Origin: Roseococcus pinisoli | GTDB taxonomy: Bacteria > Pseudomonadota > Alphaproteobacteria > Acetobacterales > Acetobacteraceae | Reading direction: 5' to 3' | Assembly (NCBI RefSeq): GCF_018413645.1 | Contig: NZ_JAHCDA010000001.1 | Coordinates: 1,116,001-1,180,000 of the forward strand | DNA: 64,000 nucleotides | Shown: positions 44,866 to 53,571 of the stretch, one piece after another | Position numbering within the stretch: the first letter of the stretch is position 1 | Layout of the letters: each line of letters opens with the position of its first letter | The notes under the pieces: generated by a model | Seen by the model: only the letters and a program-made list of their open reading frames with translations | The model's database searches: none | What the model was told of the DNA's origin: nothing | Program-made: the position numbers and the translations under genes

Positions 44866-46035
44866 TCAGACCGGCGCCGCGGCCGCGACTTCGGCCGGGA
44901 AGACCGCCACTGGCTTGCCGGCCTGCCACTGCACCAGCACGGGGTTGGCGCGCGTGTTCTGGCCGCGCTCGTCCATCCGGAAGCCCCAGCCATTGGGCAG
45001 GCTGCCCTCCGGGAGGTCGAGCGCCGCGAGGGCCGCGCGCAGGGCCGCGCGCTCCGGATTGGGCTGGCTCAGCACCAGCTGCGCGCCCGCGAAGGCGGCG
45101 AGCGACAGGCCCGAGCGCGGCGGCGTGCCCCAGCGGCGCTGATAGGCCTCGGCGAAGGGGCGGGCACCGGGCGCCCGGCGATCGGCCGTCTCGATCGGTG
45201 GCACGTCCAGCGCGAAGGCCGAGTCGAGCGCGGGCCCGATCGCGCGGGCGAGGTCGGCGAGGCCCCAGGCCAGCCCCGCGCCGATGATGGCGGAGGGGCG
45301 CCAGGCGGCCTCGGCCAGCGCGCGGAACAGCGAGATGGCGTCGCCCTCGCCGGCGGCGTGGATCAGCACGTTCACGCCGGCCGCGCGCAGGCGATGGATC
45401 ATGGCCGGCATCTCGGTGGTGCGCGCGGCATGCGGCAGCCGCTCGACCACCAGAACCTGCGCCTCGCGCAGCTGCGTCTCGAGCGCCAGCGCGATGCTTT
45501 CCGAGGAAGACCCGTTCTCATGCAGCACGGCCACCCGCAGCGCCTCGGCCGGCAGGCCGAGATGCACGGGCAGGCAGCGCGTCAGCGCCTCGGCGCCCAG
45601 CCGCGCATAGTCGGTGGCGCGGGGCGCGGTGCGGACCAGCAGCCGGGCGCCGCGCTCGGTGAGGCTGTCCGCCGGGGCGGCGAGCTCGACGAAGGGCGTC
45701 TCCAGCGCCTCGGCCGCCTGGATCGCGGCCTGGCTGACCAGGGCCGAGACGCTGCCGAAGAGAAGGGTCGCGCGCTCCTGCTGGATCAGCCGGCGCGCCT
45801 CGGTCAGCGTCTGGGCGGGCTCGGTGACGTCGGCGCGCAGAAGACGGATGGGGCGGCCGCCCGCGGCGTTCCGCTCCTCGACCGCGAGCTCGAGCCCGCG
45901 GGCCGCCTCGTCGCCCAGCAGCGCCGCGCCGCCGGAGAGCGGGAAAAGGGCGCCGACGCGCCATTCCGGCGCCGGCGTCTGCGCAAGCGCGGGGGCGGCC
46001 AGGAACGGCAGCGAGAGAGCGAGGCGGCGGTGCAT
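44866..46035 (-). CDS. LivK-type ABC substrate-binding protein
   Basis: This 389-aa protein has the leader [19 protein letters not shown]. The type-I periplasmic fold opens WRVGALFPLSGGAALLGDEA and RGLELAVEERNAAGG; the hinge and ligand side include LLFGSVSALVSQAAIQAAEA and VAVLHENGSSSESIALAL. It likely binds an amino acid, amide or aromatic acid. There are no liv permeases nearby. ATG 46035 fits the signal peptide; the open frame extends further without one. Confidence 0.87.
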   Translation of the reverse strand: MHRRLALSLPFLAAPALAQTPAPEWRVGALFPLSGGAALLGDEAARGLELAVEERNAAGGRPIRLLRADVTEPAQTLTEARRLIQQERATLLFGSVSALVSQAAIQAAEALETPFVELAAPADSLTERGARLLVRTAPRATDYARLGAEALTRCLPVHLGLPAEALRVAVLHENGSSSESIALALETQLREAQVLVVERLPHAARTTEMPAMIHRLRAAGVNVLIHAAGEGDAISLFRALAEAAWRPSAIIGAGLAWGLADLARAIGPALDSAFALDVPPIETADRRAPGARPFAEAYQRRWGTPPRSGLSLAAFAGAQLVLSQPNPERAALRAALAALDLPEGSLPNGWGFRMDERGQNTRANPVLVQWQAGKPVAVFPAEVAAAAPV

Positions 46036-46180
46036 GCCCGCCCATTTTCCGCCCCAATCACGCGCGGCGCAATCGTCGAAACGACGATCCTGTTTCCGGA
46101 ACAGGCGTTTGGCGGCGCCCCGGCTTGACGCTTCCCGGCCACGCGCGGAATTTGCCCCGGAATTCGGAGGACTACCGCCC

Positions 46181-47182
46181 ATGAACATGACCTATATCGC
46201 CCACGGCGCCGGCGGCGCCCCCGAGGTGATGACCGTGGCGACCGGCCCGGCGCCTACCCCCGCGGCGGACGAGGTTCTCATCAAGGTCGAGGCCGTGGGC
46301 GTGAACCGCCCCGACGTGGCCCAGCGCACCGGCAGCTATCCGCCGCCGCCCGGCGCCTCGCCCATCCTGGGCCTGGAATGCGCGGGCGAGGTGGTCGCCG
46401 TCGGCGCCGAGGTGACGTCCTTCAAGGTCGGCGACAAGGTCTGCGCGCTGACCAATGGCGGCGCCTATGCCGAGTACTGCACCGCGCCGCAGAGCCAGAC
46501 CCTGCCCTGGCCCAAGGGCTACGACGCGATTCGCGCCGCTGCCGTGCCCGAGACCTATTTCACCGTCTGGGCCAACCTCTTCGGCACGTCGCATGCGGCC
46601 GGCGGCAACCTGCAGCCCGGCGAGACGGTGCTGATCCATGGCGGCAGCTCGGGCATCGGCCTCACGGCGATCCAGCTCGCGAAGGAATTCGGCTGCACGG
46701 TCATCACGACCGTCGGCTCCGAGGACAAGTGCGAGGCGGTGCGCAAGTTCGGCGCCGACCATGCCATCAACTACCGCACGCATGACTTCTTCGAGGAGGT
46801 GAAGCGCATCACCGACGGCAAGCTGGTCGACGTGGTGCTGGACATGGTGGGCGGCCCCTACTTCGCGCGGAACATCCGCTCCCTGAAGCTGGACGGCCGG
46901 CTGTCCATCATCGCCTTCCTGAACGGCTTCATGGCTTCCGAGGTGGACCTCCGGCCCATCATGGTGAAGCGCCTGACCGTCACGGGCAGCACGATGCGCC
47001 CCCGCACCACCGCGCAGAAGGCCGAGATCGCTGATGCGCTGCGGGAGAAGGTCTGGCCGCTGCTGGCGCAGGGCAAGGCGGGCCCGCACATCCACGCGAC
47101 CTTCCCGCTGGCCGAGGCCGCCAAGGCCCATGCGCTGATGGAAAGCAGCCAGCACATCGGCAAGATCGTGCTGAAGGTTTAG
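46181..47182 (+). CDS. NAD(P)H:quinone oxidoreductase (PIG3/zeta-crystallin type MDR)
   Basis: This 333-aa zinc-free MDR has the N-terminal GroES-like part with VGVNRPDVAQRTGSYPPPPG and PILGLECAGEVVAVGAEV, then a Rossmann domain with LIHGGSSGIGLTAIQLAKEF near residues 149-168. SPILGLE and PRTTAQKAEIADALREKVWP fit the PIG3 subgroup, which reduces quinones with NADPH in the cytoplasm. CGGAGG lies about 11 nt before the ATG. The exporter gene follows 9 nt after the stop. Confidence 0.92.
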   Translation: MNMTYIAHGAGGAPEVMTVATGPAPTPAADEVLIKVEAVGVNRPDVAQRTGSYPPPPGASPILGLECAGEVVAVGAEVTSFKVGDKVCALTNGGAYAEYCTAPQSQTLPWPKGYDAIRAAAVPETYFTVWANLFGTSHAAGGNLQPGETVLIHGGSSGIGLTAIQLAKEFGCTVITTVGSEDKCEAVRKFGADHAINYRTHDFFEEVKRITDGKLVDVVLDMVGGPYFARNIRSLKLDGRLSIIAFLNGFMASEVDLRPIMVKRLTVTGSTMRPRTTAQKAEIADALREKVWPLLAQGKAGPHIHATFPLAEAAKAHALMESSQHIGKIVLKV

Positions 47183-47191
47183 GTCGCCACG

Positions 47192-48067
47192 ATGAGCCAG
47201 GGCAGGGCCCTCCAGCTCCTCCTGCTGGTGGTCCTGTTCTTCGGCGGCATCTGGCCGCTGACGAAGCACGCCTATCAGTTCGCCACGCCTTTGTGGTTCG
47301 GCTTCGCCCGGGCCGGGCTGGCGGCGGTGGCGACGGGGGCGGCGATGGCCGCCTTCGGGCGCTTCCATGTGCCGCCGCGGCGCGACTGGCTCGTCATCGC
47401 GGTGCTCGGGCTGCTGCAGATCGGCGGCTTCTTCGCGCTGTCCCACGCCGCGCTGGCCATGGTGCCGGCCGGGCGCACCGCCATCCTCTGCAACGTCACC
47501 ATCTACTGGCTCGTGCCGCTCTCGGTCTGGTTCCTGGGGGAGAGGGTCTCGACCCAGCGATGGGTCGCGGCCGGCATCGGCCTGGTGGGCGTCCTCGTCA
47601 TGATGGGGCCCTGGGCCATCGACTGGGCGGCACCCGGCGTGCTGCTGGGCCACGGGATGCTGCTGCTTTCCGCCCTGTTCTGGAGCATCGCCATCGTGGT
47701 GACGCGCCTCCGGCCGCCCTCCCGGCCGATCATGGAGCTGCTGCCCTGGGTCTTCGCCGTGGCCGCGCTGGTCGTGCTGCTGCCGCTCGCCCTCTGGCTG
47801 GAGCCCTTCTCGGCCGGCGGCGGAATCGGCCACCAGGCGATGTGGATCGCCGCCTTCATCGGCCTGATCGCCGCGCCCATCGGCACCTGGGCGAATGTGG
47901 AGGCCGCGCGGCACCTCAATGCCGTGGTGGCCTCGGTGGGCTTCCTGATGGTGCCGGTCTTCGGCGTGACGCTGGCCGTGATGTGGCTAGGCGAGCCGCT
48001 GGGCTGGGATCTCATCGTCGGCGGCACCCTGGTGGTGCTGAGCGTCGTCCTGGCTGCTAAAGGCTGA
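47192..48067 (+). CDS. DMT-superfamily (EamA) exporter
   Basis: This 291-aa protein has ten TM spans in two EamA repeats, for example LLLLVVLFFGGIWPLTKHAY, LAMVPAGRTAILCNVTIYWL, ERVSTQRWVAAGIGLVGVLV and LNAVVASVGFLMVPVFGVTL with VMWLGEPLGWDLIVGGTLVV. Such proteins export amino acids or other metabolites; the substrate is unassigned. It is closely spaced between the oxidoreductase and hydrolase genes. Confidence 0.9.
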   Translation: MSQGRALQLLLLVVLFFGGIWPLTKHAYQFATPLWFGFARAGLAAVATGAAMAAFGRFHVPPRRDWLVIAVLGLLQIGGFFALSHAALAMVPAGRTAILCNVTIYWLVPLSVWFLGERVSTQRWVAAGIGLVGVLVMMGPWAIDWAAPGVLLGHGMLLLSALFWSIAIVVTRLRPPSRPIMELLPWVFAVAALVVLLPLALWLEPFSAGGGIGHQAMWIAAFIGLIAAPIGTWANVEAARHLNAVVASVGFLMVPVFGVTLAVMWLGEPLGWDLIVGGTLVVLSVVLAAKG

Positions 48068-48071
48068 GGCC

Positions 48072-48827
48072 ATGAAGCTGAACGTCATCGAGATGGGTGA
48101 GGGCAGTCCTGTCCTCCTCCTCCACGGCCTCTTCGGGGCGGGGCGGAACTGGGGCGGCATCCAGAAGCGGCTTGCGCAGCGCCACCGCGTGCTGGCGCCG
48201 GACCTGCGCAACCATGGCGAGAGCGCCCACGCGGCCGCCATGGGCTACGCGACGCTCGCCGAGGATATCGCGGAGCTCATCGCCGCGCGCGGCCTGCGCG
48301 CGCCCGCCGTGCTCGGCCATTCCATGGGCGGCAAGGTCGCCATGGCGCTGGCGCTGCGGCATGGCGCGATGGTCGGCCGGCTGGTGGTGGCCGATATCGC
48401 GCCCGTGACCTATCCGCCGGCGCTGCGCGGCTACATCGCCGCCATGCGCGCCATCCCGCTCCGCGAGGGGCTCACGCGCAAGGAGGCCGACGCCGCGCTG
48501 GAGCCGACCATCCCCGAGGCCGGGATCCGCGCCTTCCTGCTGCAGTCGCTGGACCTCTCCGCCCAGCCGCCGGCCTGGAAGCTCGGCCTGGCCGAGCTTT
48601 CCGCCGCCATGCCGGAGATCGAGGGCTTCTCGGAAACCGGCCGCTACGACGGGCCGACGCTCGTCCTCGCCGGTGCGCAGAGCCGCTATATCCGGCCCGA
48701 GAACCACGACCTCTTCCGCCGCTTCTTCCCGCAGGCGCGCTTCGCGGTGGTGGAGAAGGCCGGCCACTGGCTGCATGCCGACAACCCGCATGGCTTCCTG
48801 GCCGAGCTGGAGCCGTTCCTCGCATGA
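48072..48827 (+). CDS. Alpha/beta-hydrolase (YbfF-like esterase)
   Basis: This 251-aa protein has the nucleophile elbow GHSMGGKVA, the oxyanion HGLFGAGRNW near residues 16-25, NHGESAH after the second strand, a catalytic Asp near VLAGAQSRYI and the final His in KAGHWLHADNPHGF. The YbfF group hydrolyses short acyl esters or thioesters. Its stop overlaps the MAPEG start by ATGA. Confidence 0.9.
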   Translation: MKLNVIEMGEGSPVLLLHGLFGAGRNWGGIQKRLAQRHRVLAPDLRNHGESAHAAAMGYATLAEDIAELIAARGLRAPAVLGHSMGGKVAMALALRHGAMVGRLVVADIAPVTYPPALRGYIAAMRAIPLREGLTRKEADAALEPTIPEAGIRAFLLQSLDLSAQPPAWKLGLAELSAAMPEIEGFSETGRYDGPTLVLAGAQSRYIRPENHDLFRRFFPQARFAVVEKAGHWLHADNPHGFLAELEPFLA

Positions 48828-49216
48828 CCGTCTTCCCCGTCACCTCGCTCCATGCGGGGCTGCTGGGGCTGCTGCTGCTCGTGCTCTCCTTCCGGGTCAG
48901 CCTCGTCCGGCGCGCGACGGACACGCCCTTCGGCACCGGCGACGATCCGCGGCTCGGGCGCGCCATCCGCGCCCAGGGCAACTTCGTCGAATATGCGCCG
49001 ATCACGCTGCTGCTGCTCGTCCTGCTGGAAGCCGCCGGGGCCGCGCCGGGGCTGCTGCACATCCTGGGCGGGATGACGGTGGGCGGGCGCTTGCTGCATG
49101 CGCTGGGCATCTCGCCCGTGCGGGAGCGGCTGATCCTGCGCCAGATGGGCATGCTGCTGAGCTGGGCCGCGCTCGGCCTCGCGGCCTGCCTGCTGCTCTA
49201 CGCCGCCACGCTCTGA
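48824..49216 (+). CDS. MAPEG family membrane protein
   Basis: This 130-aa protein has four TM helices with the MAPEG signature RAIRAQGNFVEYAPITLLLL (residues 46-65). Related bacterial proteins have glutathione-dependent or unknown functions. It is coupled by ATGA to the hydrolase gene and ends a four-gene run. Confidence 0.9.
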   Translation: MTVFPVTSLHAGLLGLLLLVLSFRVSLVRRATDTPFGTGDDPRLGRAIRAQGNFVEYAPITLLLLVLLEAAGAAPGLLHILGGMTVGGRLLHALGISPVRERLILRQMGMLLSWAALGLAACLLLYAATL

Positions 49217-49228
49217 GGCGGCTGCCCG

Positions 49229-50098
49229 CTAGATCAGCGTGATCTCGACGATTTCCGGCGGCACGCCGAAGCGCACCGGGATGCGGGAGGTGCCAAGGCC
49301 GCCCGAGACGATCAGCCGGCGCGATCCCTCCTGCACCAGCCCATAGGCGTAGCGGTTTCCGTAGCGCGAGGGCACGCGCGGCGAATAGCCGAGGATCCGC
49401 ACCTGCCCGCCATGCGTATGCCCGCAGAGGGTGAGCGCCACGCGGTCCGGCGTGCGGGCGAAGATGTCCGGCTCATGCGCCATCAGGATGACCGGGGCGT
49501 TGTCGGTCACCTGGGCCAGCGTGCCGGGCAGGTCGTCCGCGCCGCGATTCCAGGCGAAGGCGATCTGGCTGTCGACGCCGGCGATCCAGAAGCCCTGCGG
49601 CAGCCGGACGGCCGCGTTCTGCAACGGCCGGATGCCGGCGAGCCGCATGCCGCGCAGCCATTCCGGCTCGCCGCCGCGCCGCGCGACGGCCTCGGCATCT
49701 TCCCACCAGTCGTGGTTGCCCGCGATGCAGAAGGAGCCGAGGGGGGCGCGGAGCCCGCCCAGGATTCCGGCGATCTCGGCCGGGCGATAGGGCGTGCGGA
49801 CCAGGCGGCTCATCGGCCCGTAGTCCCCCAGCAGGAGAACCATGTCGGGCGCCAGGGCGTTCGTCGTGTCGACGATATGGGCCACACGGTTCGCGGTCAC
49901 CAGCGGCGCGCCGACGTGCAAATCGGCCAGCACGGCGATCTTCACCCGCAGGCCGGGCGGCCAGCCGGGCAGCGTCAGCGCATAGCGCGTGACGGCTGGC
50001 CCGCTGAAGGGCTGGTAGCCGAAGCCATAGGCGCCGCTCGAGACGCCGACGAGTCCGGCCGCGATCAGACTACGGCGCATCCACATGGCGGGGCGCAT
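49229..50098 (-). CDS. Membrane-anchored metallophosphoesterase (YkuE/YaeI-like)
   Basis: This 289-aa protein has an N-terminal hydrophobic signal/anchor (MRRSLIAAGLVGVSSGAYGF), then the motifs VLADLHVGAP, LLLGDYGPM, IAGNHDWWED, ILMAHEPDIF and LCGHTHGGQVRI. That series is typical of the YkuE/YaeI group, which hydrolyses phosphodiester or UDP-diacylglucosamine-type substrates at the periplasmic face. The start is uncertain among ATGs at 50098, 50086 and 50080, none with a clear ribosome-binding site. Confidence 0.87.
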   Translation of the reverse strand: MRPAMWMRRSLIAAGLVGVSSGAYGFGYQPFSGPAVTRYALTLPGWPPGLRVKIAVLADLHVGAPLVTANRVAHIVDTTNALAPDMVLLLGDYGPMSRLVRTPYRPAEIAGILGGLRAPLGSFCIAGNHDWWEDAEAVARRGGEPEWLRGMRLAGIRPLQNAAVRLPQGFWIAGVDSQIAFAWNRGADDLPGTLAQVTDNAPVILMAHEPDIFARTPDRVALTLCGHTHGGQVRILGYSPRVPSRYGNRYAYGLVQEGSRRLIVSGGLGTSRIPVRFGVPPEIVEITLI

Positions 50099-50177
50099 AG
50101 CATGTGGAAGGTGTCGGCTTGATGGCGGAAGGTTTGCCCTTGCACCAGGGGCCGCCACGGGCAACATGTGACGCAGG

Positions 50178-50294
50178 ATGCTCGGAAATAGACCCCTCCT
50201 CACCGACTGGCCCGCGCCCGTGCGCTGGACACTCGGTCTCGGCCTTCTTGGCGTGTGCCTGTGGCTGCCCGCCGTGGTGGCGCTCTTCCGTTGA
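50178..50294 (+). CDS. 38-aa single-pass membrane peptide
   Basis: This small frame encodes a polar start (MLGNRPLLTDWPAPVRW) and one TM span (TLGLGLLGVCLWLPAVVALF). Its stop and the next ATG overlap as TGATG, which argues for real translation and coupling to the xpaC-like gene. The ribosome-binding sequence is poor (AGG directly next to the ATG). I know no family for it. Confidence 0.5.
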   Translation: MLGNRPLLTDWPAPVRWTLGLGLLGVCLWLPAVVALFR

Positions 50295-51160
50295 TGGGCG
50301 CCTGGCGCGACCAGAAGCGCGCGCTTCGCCGCGAGTGGCGAGAGCGGAAGGCGCAGCTCCGGCAGCAGGTCCGCGGGGCCGGCCGTCCCGCCTCCGCGCC
50401 CTCGCCCTGGACCCCGGTGAACCAGCCGCGGCGGGTCTTCGGCTGGCGCGTCTGGATGCTGCCCGTCTTCCTCTGGCCGCTGATGCTCGACATCCCGGCG
50501 GAGATCGTCATGGGCCGGCCGCACCGGCTGGTGGGCTCGATCGCCGGCCTGGCCATCGCCTGGCTGGCGGCCAACCGCATGGCCCGCAGGAACGAGGGCG
50601 ACACGCGCCGCGGCGCCATCATGATGGGCGTCTCCGCCGGCATCACGGCCTTCCTCGCCGCCGGCATGCCGCCGCCCATCGCCGTGCTGCTGGGCTTCGG
50701 CGCCTGGTTCGGCACGCGTCTCCTCACCCAGGACCTCGCCGCGACCGAGGTCGTTCCGGAACCGGTGCCCGAGGCGCCGGCTGAGCCTGACCGGCCCGAT
50801 CCGCTCGAAGGCCCTCGCACCCAGCTCTCCCGCATCGCCGGCGCCGCGCCGCGGCTGCCGCTCAGCATGCAGCTGCTGGAGGCGGCGAGCGCCCTGCAGG
50901 GAGTCATCGAGGATCTCGAGGCGCGCCCGGCGCGGTTGCACGATGCGCGGCGCTTCCTCAACGTCCACCTCGACGGGCTCTCCCGCATCGTCGACCGGCT
51001 GGAGGCGGGCGCGGAGCCGCCGGAGACGCTGCCTGCCCTGCTGACCGACCTCGCTTCCTCCGCCCGCAAGCTGCGCAGCGAGCTCCGCTCCGCGGAAAGC
51101 GAGGCCCTCGACATCCAGGTGAAGGTGCTGTCCGAGCGGCTGCGCCAGGAAGGAACATGA
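50294..51160 (+). CDS. XpaC-like protein (5-bromo-4-chloroindolyl phosphate hydrolysis family)
   Basis: This 288-aa protein has a basic N-terminus (RDQKRALRREWRERKAQLRQ), TM spans (VWMLPVFLWPLMLDIPAEIV; LVGSIAGLAIAWLAA; GVSAGITAFLAAGMPPPIAV) and a long C-terminal coiled-coil-like part. This is the XpaC pattern. xpaC and telA genes occur together in many bacteria, as here (ATGA overlap). Despite the family name, no phosphatase motif is visible. Confidence 0.82.
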   Translation: MGAWRDQKRALRREWRERKAQLRQQVRGAGRPASAPSPWTPVNQPRRVFGWRVWMLPVFLWPLMLDIPAEIVMGRPHRLVGSIAGLAIAWLAANRMARRNEGDTRRGAIMMGVSAGITAFLAAGMPPPIAVLLGFGAWFGTRLLTQDLAATEVVPEPVPEAPAEPDRPDPLEGPRTQLSRIAGAAPRLPLSMQLLEAASALQGVIEDLEARPARLHDARRFLNVHLDGLSRIVDRLEAGAEPPETLPALLTDLASSARKLRSELRSAESEALDIQVKVLSERLRQEGT

Positions 51161-52263
51161 GCGACACTCCCCTCACGCCGACCTCGCCCGCCGAGCCTCC
51201 CGTCCCCGCCGTTCGCGAGGAGGAGATCGCGCGTCTCGCCGCCGCCATCGAGCTCAAGGATCCGGGCACCATCCTGCGCTTCGGCGCCGCCGCGCAGTCC
51301 CGCGCCCAGGCGGCCGCCGATGCCATGCTGGAAGGTGCCCAGAACCGCGAGACGGGCGAAGCGGGCCAGACGCTCTCGGCCATGCTCTCGACCCTGCGTG
51401 GCTTCGACGTCGGCTCGCTGGCGGAGAAGCCGGGCTTCCTGCAGCGCATCTTCACCAAGGCCGGCGCGGATACCACCGCCATCGTCCAGCGCTACGAGGG
51501 CGTGCGCGACCAGGTGAGCGTCATCGGCGACAAGCTCGACACCCACCGCACCCGCCTGCTCGAGGATGTGGAGCGGCTGGAGCGGCTTTACACCGCCACG
51601 CTCGACTGGTTCCACGCCCTGGCCGACCACATTGAGGCCGGCGACCGCGTGCTGAAGCAGACGGATGCCGAGGTGATCCCGGCGCTGGAGGCCGCGGTGG
51701 CGAAGGAGGGCAGCCCGCTCGCCCCCCAGACGCTGCGCGACACGCGCGGCGCGCGCGACGAGCTGGAGCGCCGCGTGCACGATCTGCGGCTCACGCGGCA
51801 GGTCGCGATGCAGACCCTGCCGGCGATCCGCCTCATCCAGGAGAACGACAAGGCGCTCTCCTCGAAGATCCAGTCGGTGCTGGCCAATACGGTCCCGCTC
51901 TGGAGCCAGCAGCTGGCCCAGGCGCTGGCGATCCATCGCATGCGCGAAGCGGGCGCGGCGGTGAAGCAGGCGACGGACCTGACCAACAAGCTGCTCGTCG
52001 CCAATGCCGAGACGCTGCGCACCGGCAATGCCGAGGCCCGCAAGGAGCTGGAGCGCGGCAGCTTCGACATCGAGGCGATCCGGCAGGCCAATGCGGCCCT
52101 GGTGGGCACCATCGAGGACAGCCTGCGCATCGCCGACGAGGCCAAGAGCCAGCGCCGCGAGGCCGAAGCGCAGCTGATCGCCTGCGAGCAGGATATCCGC
52201 CGCTCGCTGACGGCGGCACGGGCCCAGGGCGCCGCCGGCGGCAGCGTGCCCGCGACGCGGTGA
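51157..52263 (+). CDS. telA: Toxic anion resistance protein TelA family
   Basis: This 368-aa soluble, almost wholly helical protein has TelA segments GFLQRIFTKAGADTTAIVQR, YEGVRDQVSVIGDKLDTHRT, RLYTATLDWFHALADHIEAG and VPLWSQQLAQALAIHRMREA. The family was linked to tellurite resistance and to envelope stress; its mechanism is unknown. It is coupled to the XpaC-like gene by a 4-nt overlap and is likely its partner. Confidence 0.92.
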   Translation: MSDTPLTPTSPAEPPVPAVREEEIARLAAAIELKDPGTILRFGAAAQSRAQAAADAMLEGAQNRETGEAGQTLSAMLSTLRGFDVGSLAEKPGFLQRIFTKAGADTTAIVQRYEGVRDQVSVIGDKLDTHRTRLLEDVERLERLYTATLDWFHALADHIEAGDRVLKQTDAEVIPALEAAVAKEGSPLAPQTLRDTRGARDELERRVHDLRLTRQVAMQTLPAIRLIQENDKALSSKIQSVLANTVPLWSQQLAQALAIHRMREAGAAVKQATDLTNKLLVANAETLRTGNAEARKELERGSFDIEAIRQANAALVGTIEDSLRIADEAKSQRREAEAQLIACEQDIRRSLTAARAQGAAGGSVPATR

Positions 52264-52267
52264 GGCC

Positions 52268-53449
52268 TCAGGACGCGGGCCGCATGCCGGTCCGCGTCAC
52301 GGCCGTCAGCATGGCGGCCGCCGCGGCCATCAGGATAAAGGCCGTGAGGCCGTTCCCCCAGAAATCCGGACGCACCGCATAGAGCCAGGCGCTGGCGATG
52401 CCGCCCAGCGAGGCGCCGGTCTGGTAGATCGCATTCATGATGGAGTTGAGGCTGCCGCGCTCGGCCGGCGCGACCAGCGCCATGGCGCCGCCCAGCATCA
52501 GGGCCAGCATCAGGTCCCGGCTGAAGGCGAAGACGAAATAGGCCGTCGCCTGCAGCGCCATGCCGCCGCCGAGCGGGATCGTCAGCATCACCAGCGCGAC
52601 CACCCCTGAGGCGACGGCGCAGGGCCCGAGCGGATGGGCGAAGCGGCGCGAGATCCGCCCCGCCAGCAGTGCGCCGAACAGGCCGCCGACCTCGGCGAGG
52701 AGGAACAGCGCGCCGATCGCCCCCGCGCCATATCCGGGAAGTCCCGCCTGCAGCAGCCAGCTCGGATAGAGGCCGAGGAAGACGAAGAGCGCCAGCGCCC
52801 AGGCGAGGTGGGAGAGCAGGAACAGCCGCGTGGCCGTGTCCAGCGAGAGGGATAGCAGGCGGTTGCGATAGGTCCGCGCGGTGATCCGCCCCGTGGTGCG
52901 CGCCGCGGCGGGCGTCGGCGGCAGCCGCCAGGCCCCGATCGCGACCGCCAGTGCGACCGCGGCCAGGGCGACGAGCGGCAATTGCCAGGCGACCAGCCCG
53001 CCCAGGGTCACGCCCAGCGACATGGCGGCGAGGAAGGCGACCGGCGCGGCGGAGGTGATGTAGCCGGCGATGCGGGCCCGCTGCGGCGCCGGCACGTAAT
53101 CGGCCATGGCGGCGAAGACCGAGGCGCCGACCATCGGCATGAAGATTCCGGTGGCGGCCCGCGCCAGGATGATCGGCACCGCCCCCCGAGCCAGGGCCGT
53201 GAGGAGGAAGAGCGCCGCGCAGGCCAGCGCCCCGGCGATGATGAAGGGCCGCCGCCCGAAGCGGTCGACGAAGGGGCCGAGGGCGAGGTTCGACACCAGC
53301 GCGAAGACCGGGAAGGCCGCCAGGACCAGCCCGGCCTCCCGCGGCGACAGCCCGACATCCGCCTGGATGAAGGGCAGCAGCGGGATCATCATCGCGATGT
53401 TGAAATTGACCACGAAGAAGGCGGCCCAGAGCACCAGAACCGCCGCCAT
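52268..53449 (-). CDS. MFS transporter
   Basis: This 393-aa protein has twelve TM spans. The family A-motif GPFVDRFGRRPF lies between TM2 and TM3, and a second A-like loop LLAGRISRRFAHPLG lies mid-protein. ATG 53449 has GAGGGG upstream and is preferred over 53482. No substrate marker is visible; drug or sugar efflux is likely. Confidence 0.9.
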   Translation of the reverse strand: MAAVLVLWAAFFVVNFNIAMMIPLLPFIQADVGLSPREAGLVLAAFPVFALVSNLALGPFVDRFGRRPFIIAGALACAALFLLTALARGAVPIILARAATGIFMPMVGASVFAAMADYVPAPQRARIAGYITSAAPVAFLAAMSLGVTLGGLVAWQLPLVALAAVALAVAIGAWRLPPTPAAARTTGRITARTYRNRLLSLSLDTATRLFLLSHLAWALALFVFLGLYPSWLLQAGLPGYGAGAIGALFLLAEVGGLFGALLAGRISRRFAHPLGPCAVASGVVALVMLTIPLGGGMALQATAYFVFAFSRDLMLALMLGGAMALVAPAERGSLNSIMNAIYQTGASLGGIASAWLYAVRPDFWGNGLTAFILMAAAAAMLTAVTRTGMRPAS

Positions 53450-53571
53450 GCCGCCCCCCTCGAATCGTCGGGCGATGATCACTGGATCCGGCCGGGATGT
53501 ACAGAACGTACATGGAACAGATCGCCCGACCGATTGCGGTATGGGCCGGCCCGTTGCATAGGCCGGGGTCC

